NCBI RefSeq assembly: GCF_000426725.1
Contig: NZ_AUFX01000018.1
Span: 1-64,000, forward strand
DNA: 64,000 nucleotides
Source: Sporocytophaga myxococcoides DSM 11118
Lineage (GTDB): Bacteria; Bacteroidota; Bacteroidia; Cytophagales; Cytophagaceae
Reading direction: 5' to 3'
This document shows, in pieces, positions 53,693 to 62,622 of this stretch. The notes under the pieces are model-generated. The model ran no database searches and had not been told where the DNA came from. It saw only the letters and a program-made list of their open reading frames with translations. Each line of letters opens with the position of its first letter. The first letter of the stretch is position 1. The position numbers and the translations under genes are program-made.

Positions 53693-54586
53693 CTAATCAA
53701 GTTTAAAATTAACAGGAAGGTTAAATACTACATCTACATTCTCTCCATTGTGACTGCCGGCTTCCCAATCCGGCATTTCATTAATCAGACGAAGCACTTC
53801 AGAGTCAAAATTTCGGGCACCTTCTGCTGATTTTAGAATTCTTGGATCCTTAATTTTACCATTTTTATCTACAACAAAAGTCGCATAAACAACACCTTCT
53901 ATTTTATTTTTCCTCTCCCATTTTGGGTACTCAAGATGGCGATGAATATATGCTATCATAAGCTCAAACCCACCTTTAAACTCTGGCATTTTCTCGACAT
54001 GTGTATACGGACCTTCATTTGGTGTAATTGTATCTGGAGGTAGCGCTACAATTCCCGTAATCTCAATCGGTACCTCAATCACCTCGTCCATTTCAATACA
54101 TTTTGGAGTTGTTTTTAACACCCTTTTTTCAACATCACTTTTTATTACGCTTTTATCAGGACCTGATTCAACCTCTTTTATTCCTGAAGTATCATCAAGC
54201 ACTTTAGGCGTTGTTGCTATTGATGAGGTATCAGCAATGATGTTTGTTTTAGCCTCAACATTCGACTTGTTTTCACAACCAGATAAGACTAATGCCCCAA
54301 GTGTTAAAAGATAAAAAGCAAGATTAGAGCTCTGTTGCTGATTGGAAAGCGCCTTAATTGTTACTACAAAATCCTCATATGAAAAGTCAAGTTGGGATGA
54401 ATAAAATCTGCCACAAACCTGTTTATTATAATTTAAAATAAGGTATTCCAGTATTTCTTGTCTTGACTTATCTCTAAAGTCAGTAACATCTTTTTTACAA
54501 CTGATACAAAATCTGGACCGGACACCGATCTTCATTTTCTCCCAGTCTTCGTGACAAGGATTAGAGATACCTATCTGAGGTTTCAT
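53693..54586 (-). CDS. TonB-family energy transducer with cysteine-rich cytoplasmic head
   Basis: A protein of about 297 residues if started at ATG 54586 (MKPQIGISNPCHEDWEKM); an upstream in-frame Met at 54658 adds 24 residues that do not match the family. The N-terminal head contains CHEDWEKM, FCISCKKDVTDF and a further Cys, a pattern frequent in Bacteroidota TonB-like proteins. A membrane segment lies at about 105-120 (LAFYLLTLGALVLSGC). The TonB C-terminal domain occupies the last 90 residues (YPKWERKNKIEGVVYATFVV, RNFDSEVLRLINEMPDWEAG). It couples proton motive force to outer membrane transporters, although there is no partner nearby. Confidence 0.88.
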   Translation of the reverse strand: MKPQIGISNPCHEDWEKMKIGVRSRFCISCKKDVTDFRDKSRQEILEYLILNYNKQVCGRFYSSQLDFSYEDFVVTIKALSNQQQSSNLAFYLLTLGALVLSGCENKSNVEAKTNIIADTSSIATTPKVLDDTSGIKEVESGPDKSVIKSDVEKRVLKTTPKCIEMDEVIEVPIEITGIVALPPDTITPNEGPYTHVEKMPEFKGGFELMIAYIHRHLEYPKWERKNKIEGVVYATFVVDKNGKIKDPRILKSAEGARNFDSEVLRLINEMPDWEAGSHNGENVDVVFNLPVNFKLD

Positions 54587-54749
54587 AAAAAATGGCTTTA
54601 AAGCTAAACGATAAAAGTCTTTACTTATTGATAAATTAAAAATACCAACGATGATCAAAAAAAGAAAGGTCTCATAAACTAATTATGAAACCTTTATTGC
54701 ACAGTACCTATAACTACCTATTATTTCCACATAAAGAGAGAGCTCTTTA

Positions 54750-55181
54750 TTAAACTGTTTCAGTATACTTTTTAAAGTTATTCAGAATCGCCTGCCAGCC
54801 TTGTTTCTGCATCTCTACAGGGTTCTGAGATTCTGCATCAAACGTTTCAACAACCTTAGTTTCATTCCCTTGTGCAGTAAATACGACCTTTGTTTTTCTG
54901 CCATCTTCCATTGTATATTCAATCACTTTGTTGGTTTCAACATTGGTATATTCTCCACCAAAGTCAAAACTAAAACTGCCATCTTTTGCAGCCATTGTTG
55001 TCTTAAACTTTCCACCTTTGCGCAAGTCATTTTCCGCATAAGGTGCATGCCAATCGTCAGATGCCTGACACCATTTGGTAATATCTTCAGGTGAATTCCA
55101 GGTTTTCCAGACTTTCTCTACAGGTGCTTTTACCAAAGCCTCTACGGTTACAGATATTGGGGTTGTTGTTTCTTTGCTCAT
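54750..55181 (-). CDS. SRPBCC (AHSA1-like) domain protein
   Basis: A protein of 143 residues from ATG 55181 (MSKETTTPISVTVEALV); the upstream in-frame start at 55211 adds 10 residues. The fold is the START/SRPBCC type, with motifs APVEKVWKTWNSPEDITKWC and KTKVVFTAQGNETKVVETFD and a C-terminal GWQAILNNFKKY. Such proteins bind hydrophobic ligands; the function is otherwise open. A minus-strand TAATTTTG word at 55211-55218 is a possible -7 element 30 bp upstream. Confidence 0.85.
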   Translation of the reverse strand: MSKETTTPISVTVEALVKAPVEKVWKTWNSPEDITKWCQASDDWHAPYAENDLRKGGKFKTTMAAKDGSFSFDFGGEYTNVETNKVIEYTMEDGRKTKVVFTAQGNETKVVETFDAESQNPVEMQKQGWQAILNNFKKYTETV

Positions 55182-55433
55182 AGTCTTTTGGTTTAGATTT
55201 GTTAATGACACAAAATTACTTTAAAACCTTGCATCAGAATATATTGTAAACGACAATCGTAAGGGGTAATTCCGACAATTTTAGTTTTAAAAACTGTTTA
55301 TACTGATTCAGGACGCCAATTATTTATCAATACAACATTAACTTTACTTAGGTTAAAAACATTGACCTTGAATGAAGAACCGACATATTTTTAATTGCAT
55401 CCTTCCTTTTCTGGCTTTTTATATTTTCTTAAA

Positions 55434-56312
55434 CTATTGATTGACTGGTTGCCCCCTAAGTATATCTCGGTGTATTTGCCCGGGAAGTACTCTATACACA
55501 GGTATCTTAATCGAATATTCTTTACACAGCTTTTTTATTTGTTCATCAATTTGTTCATTCGAATATCTTGAAGAGAAATGCCCCAGAATCAATGTTTCAA
55601 TATTGATTTCAGAGACCATTTTTATAACTTCATCCAAATTACTATGTTTGTTTCCATGCTTATTTATTCTGTCGTCATCTTTTCCTCCAAGAAAAGTCGC
55701 TTCATGAATAAGAATTTTTGAATTGTCCCACTTTGAATAATCATCTACTGGCGTATCTCCCGAATAGGTAAGTATATTCGTTCGGACTATCTCACTGAGC
55801 GCTTCTCTGCCAGCTTCTGATATAAGCTGCTTGATCTTTTCCTGTGGAAGTGAGGCATATTCAGACTTTAATTTTGTTTTAGTCTGATAAACTTTATAAC
55901 TAAAGCTTTTGTGTATTCCCTTATCAGCTTTTACATGTTCATTTCTGATAGCTTTAACAATCAGATGATCCGCAATCTGAATTTCTTCATCTTCAATAAC
56001 AGGTTTCCACACTGTGCCTTTTACATGAGGATCAAATTTCTTTGTAAACTCCTCTATGGCTGGAAATGATCCGCAATGAGCGGGATAATGCAGTATTGGA
56101 TATCCATCCCGCGCGTTCAATTGATTGAACTGCAGAAGCCCTCCCAGATGATCTCTGTCTGCATGTGAAATAAAAACGTGATCTGCTTTTCTTGCTTTCT
56201 GTAACAATGCTGATGCCACTCCATCCCCAGCATCAAATAATATTCCAAGCTCTTCTACAAAATACCACGTGGAGAATAATGCTGTAGAATAGCCGCTAAT
56301 ATTGAATTTCAT
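55434..56312 (-). CDS. MBL-fold metallohydrolase, RNase Z-like
   Basis: A 292-residue metallo-beta-lactamase-fold hydrolase. The metal motif is SHADRDHLGG (49-58), where the canonical HxHxDH has Asp in place of the second His. Further conserved elements are ILTYSGDTP (near 182), KILIHEATF and LILGHFSSRY. The layout resembles RNase Z or arylsulfatase-type MBL proteins. The unusual His-to-Asp position leaves exact activity open. The next gene upstream is a SIMPL protein 16 bp away on the same strand, probably one operon. Confidence 0.83.
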   Translation of the reverse strand: MKFNISGYSTALFSTWYFVEELGILFDAGDGVASALLQKARKADHVFISHADRDHLGGLLQFNQLNARDGYPILHYPAHCGSFPAIEEFTKKFDPHVKGTVWKPVIEDEEIQIADHLIVKAIRNEHVKADKGIHKSFSYKVYQTKTKLKSEYASLPQEKIKQLISEAGREALSEIVRTNILTYSGDTPVDDYSKWDNSKILIHEATFLGGKDDDRINKHGNKHSNLDEVIKMVSEINIETLILGHFSSRYSNEQIDEQIKKLCKEYSIKIPVYRVLPGQIHRDILRGQPVNQ

Positions 56313-56327
56313 CTTTACAATCCCTAT

Positions 56328-57059
56328 TTATTCCGTTTCATAATCCAGCTTCACTGTAATAGTCGCTGTTTTTCTTTTGGAAGAAGTATTATAAGAACCT
56401 CCCCATGAAAAATCTTCTGATGAATTCTGGGCTACTATCTGAAACACTCCCAAATCCGCATTTTTAAGATGCCCTATATCACTTCCTGCATTCTCTGCGA
56501 TTTTCATAGCACGAATGTTTGCATCCTTTGTTGCCTCTGCAATCATTTCTATTTTAAGCTCAGATAGCTTTGTGTAATAGTACTGAGGATTTTTGGAATA
56601 GAACTCCACTCCTGAATTTATAAGCTCACTTACTTCCCTTGAAATCCCTTCTACTTTATCCACCTCAGTTGATTCAATTTGTACATCCTGCTTAAGTCTG
56701 TACCCTATGAATATCGTTTTAGTTTTATTACCATCTTCATCATAGACTTCATCTATTTCCTTATCTATATTTACTGCAGAAAATATAATATTCGATTCCT
56801 TTATTCCTTTTGATATCAAATAGTTTTTAATACTTTCCCGGTCTTTATCTAATGCAGCATAAGCCTCTTTAAGGTTTGAATTAATCTTTGAAAACGAACC
56901 GTTCCAGACTATCAGATCAGATACAAAGTCTTTCTTTCCAAGGCCTGTAACGCTGATAATTTCATTACTTCTGTTTCTGTTCTTAAAAGCATTAGCAAAG
57001 ATCAAAGCAGTAAAAATAATTGAAACACCTATTATCAGTGAGTTTAAATATAATTTCAT
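56328..57059 (-). CDS. SIMPL-domain (DUF541) protein
   Basis: A 243-residue exported or membrane-anchored protein. After an N-terminal hydrophobic segment (about 5-25) comes the SIMPL domain (NEIISVTGLGKKDF, YFIGYRLKQDVQIEST-like strands, VEGISREVSELINSGVEFYS, ATKDANIRAMKIAENAG). The domain is known from the BP26 and SIMPL families, which form envelope-associated oligomers; the role is unclear. It precedes the MBL-fold gene in the same operon. Confidence 0.85.
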   Translation of the reverse strand: MKLYLNSLIIGVSIIFTALIFANAFKNRNRSNEIISVTGLGKKDFVSDLIVWNGSFSKINSNLKEAYAALDKDRESIKNYLISKGIKESNIIFSAVNIDKEIDEVYDEDGNKTKTIFIGYRLKQDVQIESTEVDKVEGISREVSELINSGVEFYSKNPQYYYTKLSELKIEMIAEATKDANIRAMKIAENAGSDIGHLKNADLGVFQIVAQNSSEDFSWGGSYNTSSKRKTATITVKLDYETE

Positions 57060-57127
57060 ATTACAAAAAGTTATTGAGGATGATAAAGAAAATTAGCTCT
57101 TCACTTCTTCTTTTAAAAATTAAAATA

Positions 57128-57150
57128 AAGGGTAATCCTCGATTACCCTT
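57128..57150 (-). terminator. Terminator overlapping the FkbM-like stop codon
   Basis: A perfect 10-bp inverted repeat AAGGGTAATC/GATTACCCTT with a 3-nt loop. On the minus strand it is followed by TTTATTTTAATTTT. The stop codon of the FkbM-like gene lies inside the hairpin. Confidence 0.7.
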
Positions 57151-58036
57151 CCAAATATTTCCAGTCTTTTATTGGTTCAAAATCTTTGTAGCACTCTGCT
57201 ACTGATGGATGTGAAAGTACAGACTCTACTGAAACTTCAGGAATAGACTCATCAGCAATTCCATTCTTCACAAATATAAAATTGAACCCTAATTCATTGG
57301 CCCCTACAAGTCTGTATCCCTTTCTTTTTGCGAGGTTGGTCATAGCTACTGGTGAAGCTCCATGATATACGGGATGTTTTCCCGGGTATGAATAATCAGG
57401 ATCATAAGGAACAACAATGTTATTCAGGCCAAATTCCACATGTGTTTCAATGATCACCACTTTTGGAGACACGACAGAGATAGCATCCCAGATCCAATAG
57501 TCGTTTCCATCAACATCAATTGATAGCAAGCCTATTTCTCCTTTAAATCCTGCATCTTCAATAAGTTTATTTACATTCTCTCTGTTTACCTTCGAACAAA
57601 CAAACTTTGGTTTATAAAACCAAGGATGAGGATATTTATCATAGAACTTTCTACCACGCTTGATACTCTTCGGATTTCCGTCTATAAATAATCCATGCCA
57701 GCCAAAATTGAAGTAAAGATTTGCTGAGTTACTATTGACTCCATCATCAGATCCAATTTCAACGAATACTTTATTATCCATTCCTATAGCAGAAAATAAG
57801 AACAGCAACTTTCCATCTTCTTCAAACTGGGAAAAAACTCTGAAGCCCGTATCAGCGATCTTCACATTTTCCCTTTTGGAAATACGATCCTGATAGTAAT
57901 GAAATAATTGCCTTTGGGAAATTTGTACAGATGGATTAAATCTGTTTCTTATTTTAGTTATTAAGAACTTGTCTTTTAAAAAATTCCTGATCATTGTTAA
58001 TGCTGAAATAGAGTCTTTATGCTTCGGAAATAACAT
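57143..58036 (-). CDS. FkbM-like SAM-dependent methyltransferase
   Basis: A 297-residue protein. The Rossmann-type core has VFVEIGSDDGVNSNSANLYF (motif I, SAM binding), WHGLFIDGNPKSIKRGRKFY and LLSIDVDGNDYWIWDAISVV, which match FkbM-type methyltransferases. These transfer a methyl group to sugars or polyketides. The gene sits alone between the SIMPL and DUF4288 genes, not in a recognisable polysaccharide cluster, so the acceptor is unknown. It ends in a terminator hairpin. Confidence 0.75.
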   Translation of the reverse strand: MLFPKHKDSISALTMIRNFLKDKFLITKIRNRFNPSVQISQRQLFHYYQDRISKRENVKIADTGFRVFSQFEEDGKLLFLFSAIGMDNKVFVEIGSDDGVNSNSANLYFNFGWHGLFIDGNPKSIKRGRKFYDKYPHPWFYKPKFVCSKVNRENVNKLIEDAGFKGEIGLLSIDVDGNDYWIWDAISVVSPKVVIIETHVEFGLNNIVVPYDPDYSYPGKHPVYHGASPVAMTNLAKRKGYRLVGANELGFNFIFVKNGIADESIPEVSVESVLSHPSVAECYKDFEPIKDWKYLEG

Positions 58037-58210
58037 CTTAAATCCGTGCTAAGTAAGCAATATATGTATTTTTCCGAAATTCTGGTAAAATGTCTAACGC
58101 TTCTGAACAGTGGCAATCAAGACAAACAGCTAATTATCAGCAGCATAAAACACCACAATAATCAACCTATTTTTCAATAAAGAAAACAGAATCGCCTGCT
58201 CTTGAAAAAA

Positions 58211-58897
58211 TCAGACCTTACCATTCCAGACTCTTTCTTCGGTTAAGCGCCTTCCTTTTAGTTTTGAGTATACCTCCACTCCTTCAGGATTATTCAGATC
58301 TTCGGGGGTATTTATATCCGTCACAAAGCAATCATCAAGACTTTCAATACGCCAACGCACAAGTTCACCATGAATATTTAAGTATGGCTCTGCTTTTTTA
58401 TTCTTTACTTTTTCCATCTTTTTATAAGCATCATCAAAAGATTTTGCTTTAATCAGTACCATTCTGTCTTCTATAGTTTGTTTTCCTTTCTTCTGCTTTT
58501 CAACTTCAACTACCACTGTCATCTTAACACAATAGTATTCATGAGAAGATTTTATTTTTCTTCTTTTCGCTTTATCAACTTTGTTAATTGAAAAATAGGC
58601 TATTGATTGAATCTTATTTAATTTAGACAATAACAAAAATGGAATTTTCGCTTTTAATCCACTAGGTTTACCAGGAGAACCTGATACTTCGTAGGAAGTG
58701 AATAAATTCAATTTTATAATCTTTTCAATCTTTTGCTTTCTATCCTCAGCAACCTTCGCTTTTCTTTCCTTTGGAGATATATTATAAATAGTTTTAATAT
58801 CTATATACTTTGGATGGATTGAAACTTCAACGTTCCTCTTTTCGTCAGGAAATCCTTTATCGAGAATCCAATCCTCCAGGCCTTTTATTGAACTCAT
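58211..58897 (-). CDS. DUF4288-like hypothetical protein
   Basis: A 228-residue soluble, basic protein. The C-terminal half (YYCVKMTVVVEVEKQKKGKQ, AKSFDDAYKKMEKVKNK, GELVRWRIESLDDCFVTDIN) resembles DUF4288, a small alpha/beta domain of unknown role. The N-terminal 100 residues are charged and beta-rich (VEVSIHPKYIDIKTIYNISP). The assignment is by pattern only. It is transcribed alone. Confidence 0.55.
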   Translation of the reverse strand: MSSIKGLEDWILDKGFPDEKRNVEVSIHPKYIDIKTIYNISPKERKAKVAEDRKQKIEKIIKLNLFTSYEVSGSPGKPSGLKAKIPFLLLSKLNKIQSIAYFSINKVDKAKRRKIKSSHEYYCVKMTVVVEVEKQKKGKQTIEDRMVLIKAKSFDDAYKKMEKVKNKKAEPYLNIHGELVRWRIESLDDCFVTDINTPEDLNNPEGVEVYSKLKGRRLTEERVWNGKV

Positions 58898-58987
58898 TAT
58901 TGATCAGAAATTTATTTTCAGATCAAATTTATGTTTTTATCTCTAAAAATTGAATTGCCAATTCAATCATAAAGGGAATATACTTTT

Positions 58988-59512
58988 TCACCCATTTCTT
59001 TTTAAACCAAAATCAAAGCGTTCATGAACGATTCTTTTCAATATTCCCAATTGCCCGCAGTGCCACATGGCATGTTTTATATTCCAGTCTAATGCCTCGA
59101 ATTTGTTTGATGCTATTGGATGGGTAACTGGAGACGAATGCAATGTCATATTCAAATCATGATCAGATAAAGATTTTATAACTTCCAATGACTTTAACTC
59201 AACAAGCATTAGTTGTTTCATTAACTGATCGGGCTTGTATTTGCCCACTGTATTTTCTGGTTTTCCTGTGGTAAAAATTTCATCATAATCTTTTAAGGGT
59301 ATTTGGCGGATAATATCCATCTGGTGTCCTGAAATAACCATCACAGAATGGAAATAAAAGCTCATCAGAAGATGCCCCGCCTGCCAGGTGACATTTGATT
59401 CAATTACCTCGGGAGTAATATCCCATTGTTCATATGGTATGGAACTCAAAAGTCTGTTAACCCAACTGTAAGTTTCCTCTGTTTGCTTCAGCAAAATTTC
59501 TACTTGCTTCAT
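58988..59512 (-). CDS. DinB-family protein
   Basis: A protein of 174 residues from ATG 59512 (MKQVEILLKQTEETYSWVNR). The four-helix DinB fold is indicated by ETYSWVNRLLSSIPYEQWDI, a first metal-type His in NVTWQAGHLLMSFYFHS, and a C-terminal WNIKHAMWHCGQLGILKRIV. DinB-like proteins are metal-dependent enzymes or thiol transferases; the substrate is unknown. It starts 70 bp downstream of the Crp/Fnr gene on the same strand, and the pair may form a regulated operon. Confidence 0.85.
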   Translation of the reverse strand: MKQVEILLKQTEETYSWVNRLLSSIPYEQWDITPEVIESNVTWQAGHLLMSFYFHSVMVISGHQMDIIRQIPLKDYDEIFTTGKPENTVGKYKPDQLMKQLMLVELKSLEVIKSLSDHDLNMTLHSSPVTHPIASNKFEALDWNIKHAMWHCGQLGILKRIVHERFDFGLKRNG

Positions 59513-59585
59513 TTTAATTTTGGTAAGTTCTAAACTAACTGGGAACAAATCTAACTGAAGCCGGCTGATCATTTCTTGATCAAAA

Positions 59586-60164
59586 TCAATATTGCCCTGT
59601 ACTTATTTTATTTCTTATTCTGCTGATGGTTTCAGGCGTTACACCAAGGTAGGATGCAATTAAATATTGAGGGATCCTTTGTGCAAGATCCTTTCTTTGA
59701 GAAACGAGTTGAAGATATCTTTCCGGAGGAGAATCCAGCAAAAGAGATTTAACTCTATCATGGTTTCTTAAAAACAATTTTTCATTCATTTGCCTCGCCA
59801 TATCTCTGATAAACTGATACTCATTGCCTAGCTTATCCAGTGCCTGTCGGGTAATCACATGGACTATTGTATCCTCAATACATCTTATTTCCTTCTCCGA
59901 TGGTTTACAGGTTAGATAACTGTAGTAGTTCGTTATAAAGCTATTTTCAAAAGCAAATTCTTCAATGATTTCAGTACCATTTTTATTATACACACACATC
60001 ATAAGACCATTCTCTATAAGCCCTACTTTGTTACAGATCTCGCCTTCTGCAATAAAAATTTCGTTTTTCTTTATTTCCTTTTTGGTAAATTCTGATAGAA
60101 AAATATTTACCTCTTCTTCTGAAAGATTAAAAAGTCTGCGAATAGAATCTTTGATATTATTCAT
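59586..60164 (-). CDS. Crp/Fnr-family transcriptional regulator
   Basis: A 192-residue regulator. Residues about 25-115 form a cyclic-nucleotide-binding-like beta-roll (EIFIAEGEICNKVGLIENGL). Residues about 145-190 carry the helix-turn-helix (RIPQYLIASYLGVTPETISR), as in Crp. There is no Fnr-type iron-sulfur cysteine cluster; only one Cys pair is spread over the sensor. An inverted repeat CCTAA...TTAGG lies at 60166-60180, just upstream of the start. It heads a unit with the DinB gene. Confidence 0.9.
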   Translation of the reverse strand: MNNIKDSIRRLFNLSEEEVNIFLSEFTKKEIKKNEIFIAEGEICNKVGLIENGLMMCVYNKNGTEIIEEFAFENSFITNYYSYLTCKPSEKEIRCIEDTIVHVITRQALDKLGNEYQFIRDMARQMNEKLFLRNHDRVKSLLLDSPPERYLQLVSQRKDLAQRIPQYLIASYLGVTPETISRIRNKISTGQY

Positions 60165-60623
60165 GCCTAAACCTATTAGGTGATATTTTAACAGTAAATA
60201 AAATTGAAAATAAAAAATGAAGGATTCAAGAATTATAATCCTTTCTTTGGATTATAAAATCCTTTCGTCCCATAAAGATTTAGCTTCCATATCTATGGCT
60301 TTTACTGCATCAGTTAAAACCTAATGCTTATTCAAGCAAGTGCAAGGAACAAACAAAGATTAGTAAAATAATCTCGTTACCCATATATAAGTACTAAAAA
60401 AAATATTGCTTAAAAGTTGAAAATTAAATAATTAAGAATTTACTTTAGGCATTAATTGTTTAAACATACAATTAATAGAACACGCTTTTATCCTACGGTA
60501 TAAATTTCCGCATATCGGAAATATTTTTAAAATTAGAGAGGGTTTCGTGAGGATTTAAGCTGCTCTGCATCCGATATCAACTTTTAGTACCCAAAAATAA
60601 TATTAATCTAAACCAGAAAACTC
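60165..60623. other. Divergent intergenic region
   Basis: A 459-bp AT-rich spacer between the Crp/Fnr-type regulator and the cytochrome lipoprotein. It has no open frame of note. It holds a perfect 9-bp inverted repeat at 60451-60476 described separately and no other repeated structure I can support. Confidence 0.4.
60451..60476. promoter_or_regulatory. 26-bp palindromic site upstream of the cytochrome gene
   Basis: ATTAATTGT (60451-60459) and ACAATTAAT (60468-60476) are perfect reverse complements with an 8-bp spacer. The site lies 148 bp upstream of the cytochrome ATG at 60624 and 287 bp from the start of the divergent regulator. Size and symmetry suit a dimeric regulator, but which one is unknown. 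Confidence 0.4.
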
Positions 60624-60974
60624 ATGAAAAAACTAGCACTATTATTTTTATTATCAATTTCTTTTTACTCATGCAAAGATGAGAAGAAAGACAATCCTAC
60701 TCCGGATAATATTTGTATTACAAGTGATGTTACATATACCAACACTGTCAAGCCGATCATAACAAAGAACTGCGTAGCTTGCCATGGTGCTGCGACTCCT
60801 ATGAATTTAAACGATGTTAGCACACTGCAAGGAATAGCTCAAAATGGTAAACTGTATAAGGTAATAACCCATGCAGATGGAGTATCTCCTATGCCCAAAA
60901 ATCAAGCAAAGCTATCAGACTGTGATATAGAAAAGATCAAAGTCTGGATCGATGCTGGTGCTCAGAATAATTAA
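60624..60974 (+). CDS. Single-heme c-type cytochrome lipoprotein (copy 1)
   Basis: A 116-residue lipoprotein: signal MKKLALLFLLSISFYSC, with Cys17 as lipid site. The heme motif is CVACH (50-54), with a candidate axial Met90 in VSPMPKN. The rest is a small cytochrome c fold ending VWIDAGAQNN, a form widely seen in Bacteroidota and planctomycete-type cytochromes. It transfers electrons in the periplasm. It stands 306 bp before a second cytochrome, then DUF5777 and YceI genes. Confidence 0.88.
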   Translation: MKKLALLFLLSISFYSCKDEKKDNPTPDNICITSDVTYTNTVKPIITKNCVACHGAATPMNLNDVSTLQGIAQNGKLYKVITHADGVSPMPKNQAKLSDCDIEKIKVWIDAGAQNN

Positions 60975-60997
60975 TTTTTTCAACTAAAATAGTATCG

Positions 60998-61033
60998 TAA
61001 GAGCGAAATGTATAAAATCTTTGCTCTTAGCTT
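60998..61033 (+). terminator. Weak terminator after cytochrome copy 1
   Basis: TAAGAGC-GAAA and TTTGCTCTTA form a stem of about 10 bp with one mismatch, then GCTTTT. The spacer from 60975 to 61280 (306 bp) otherwise shows no gene or repeat. Confidence 0.45.
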
Positions 61034-61280
61034 TTAATTAAGAGTAGTCTTTTATAGAGGAAGAAAATAAGAATAGATCTTGATTAATGTTCCAGGATTC
61101 AATCAGAATAAACTCCTTACTTTTAATAGTAATGATTTTAAATCTATGAATACTGGATCAACTCAGTGAAATTACAATAGTTGTGAAACTTTGATACATC
61201 TGCCTTATCTATAGTCAGAGTATCAGCTTATACTTATTTATTTTAGAATCTTTCAAGACGCTAAAATCAACTTTGTTATT

Positions 61281-61658
61281 ATGAAACATATTTGCCATAT
61301 CCTATTTATCCTCCTATTCACATTAATTGTGAATGGGTGTAATTACGACAAGTTTGAAGAGCTATATCCACAGGCTCTTACTAAAGATCCTTGCGACAGT
61401 TCAGTTGCAAGCACATACAACCTGTCTGTTAAATATATTTTATCAAGTAATTGTATCTCATGTCATAGTGGCGATGTCGCTTCCGGAGGCATAGTGCTTG
61501 ATAACTACAAATCAGTTCTTGAACAAGCTCAGAACGGAGCTTTGATGGGAGCAGTCCTTCATAAAGGAGGATATCAGCCAATGCCTCCCGGCTCTTCAAT
61601 CCCTCAATGTCAGATTGAAAAATTGCAACAATGGATTGATGCAAAAGAGCCACAATAA
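61281..61658 (+). CDS. Single-heme c-type cytochrome lipoprotein (copy 2)
   Basis: A 125-residue lipoprotein: signal with lipobox LIVNGC (Cys20). The heme motif is CISCH (58-62), with a candidate axial Met101 in GGYQPMPPG. The C-terminus QQWIDAKEPQ parallels that of copy 1. It precedes the second DUF5777 gene by 13 bp on the same strand, so it heads the cytochrome-DUF5777-YceI operon. Its product is expected to deliver electrons at the membrane. Confidence 0.88.
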   Translation: MKHICHILFILLFTLIVNGCNYDKFEELYPQALTKDPCDSSVASTYNLSVKYILSSNCISCHSGDVASGGIVLDNYKSVLEQAQNGALMGAVLHKGGYQPMPPGSSIPQCQIEKLQQWIDAKEPQ

Positions 61659-61671
61659 TTAATTAATAAAA

Positions 61672-62622
61672 GTGATTATGAAAAAACTTGTATTTGTAAT
61701 ATTCATATTGAATATCTCATTTAAGCTTTGGGCTCAGGAAGATCTATTGAATAGTCTTGAAAACGAACAGCCTCAAACCAAACAGTTAGTCTTTGCATCT
61801 TTCAAAGGAACAAGATTAATTAATCTTCATACAATTGAGACATTAGGAAAAGGGTCCCTGGATTTTAGAATATCACATAGGTTCTCTGATTTCAGTACCG
61901 GAGCATCTAATTTCTGGGGACTGGATGGCCCTGCAACTATTAGACTAGGATTAGATTATTCAGTCACAGATAGATTCACAGTAGGTATAGGAAGATCTTC
62001 TTATGGAAAACTTGTAGATGGTTTTCTAAAGTACCGGATACTTAGACAAACAATGGATAATAGTATGCCTATCAGCTTAACCGGATTGGTAACAATGAAT
62101 GTATCAGCAGATAGAGACCCCAACAAAATCATTACCGGGGTAGATAAGTATGAAAAATTTAGCTCTCGAATTTCTTATATGTATCAACTTATGGTTGCAA
62201 GGAAATTCAATGAGAAGCTCACTTTACAATTATCACCGACGTTCATTCATTACAATATGGTAATAAAAAGCAGCGATAAGAATGATATGATGGCGTTGGG
62301 GGTATTAGGAAGATACAAAATCACAAGAAGTATTTCCCTGACCGGTGAATATATTTTCAGACTCACCAATTATACCCAAAATCAATCCGATATTTATCAT
62401 AACAGTGGAAGTGTAGGAATGGACCTTGAAACCGGAGGACACGTTTTCCAGATATTTGTCACCAACTCCTTTGCAATTAATGAAGTCCAATTGATACCAT
62501 ATACTGCCAGCAGATGGGATAAAGGGCAAATAAGATTGGGATTCAATGTTTCAAGAGTCTTTGGTTTAAGCAAAAGTGCAAAAAAACAAAAAGACAAAAT
62601 TAAAGCTGAGAAAAAATGGTAA
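61672..62622 (+). CDS. DUF5777 outer membrane beta-barrel protein (copy 2)
   Basis: A 316-residue barrel-type protein with a signal peptide (1-20, LWAQ). It keeps the family blocks FKGTRLINLHTIETLGKGSL, FRISHRFSDFSTGASNFWGL and IRLGLDYSVTDRFTVGIGRS and ends in RLGFNVSRVFGL plus a basic tail. It is a clear paralogue of the gene at 32134. The next gene starts 7 bp inside its end, and the gene before it is a c-type cytochrome. Confidence 0.88.
   Translation: MIMKKLVFVIFILNISFKLWAQEDLLNSLENEQPQTKQLVFASFKGTRLINLHTIETLGKGSLDFRISHRFSDFSTGASNFWGLDGPATIRLGLDYSVTDRFTVGIGRSSYGKLVDGFLKYRILRQTMDNSMPISLTGLVTMNVSADRDPNKIITGVDKYEKFSSRISYMYQLMVARKFNEKLTLQLSPTFIHYNMVIKSSDKNDMMALGVLGRYKITRSISLTGEYIFRLTNYTQNQSDIYHNSGSVGMDLETGGHVFQIFVTNSFAINEVQLIPYTASRWDKGQIRLGFNVSRVFGLSKSAKKQKDKIKAEKKW

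Noticed and set aside
58090-58161. A 23-codon open frame (MSNASEQWQSRQTANYQQHK...) in a spacer
   Set aside because: Too short and without family, terminator or clear ribosome-binding context, so I do not claim it as a gene.
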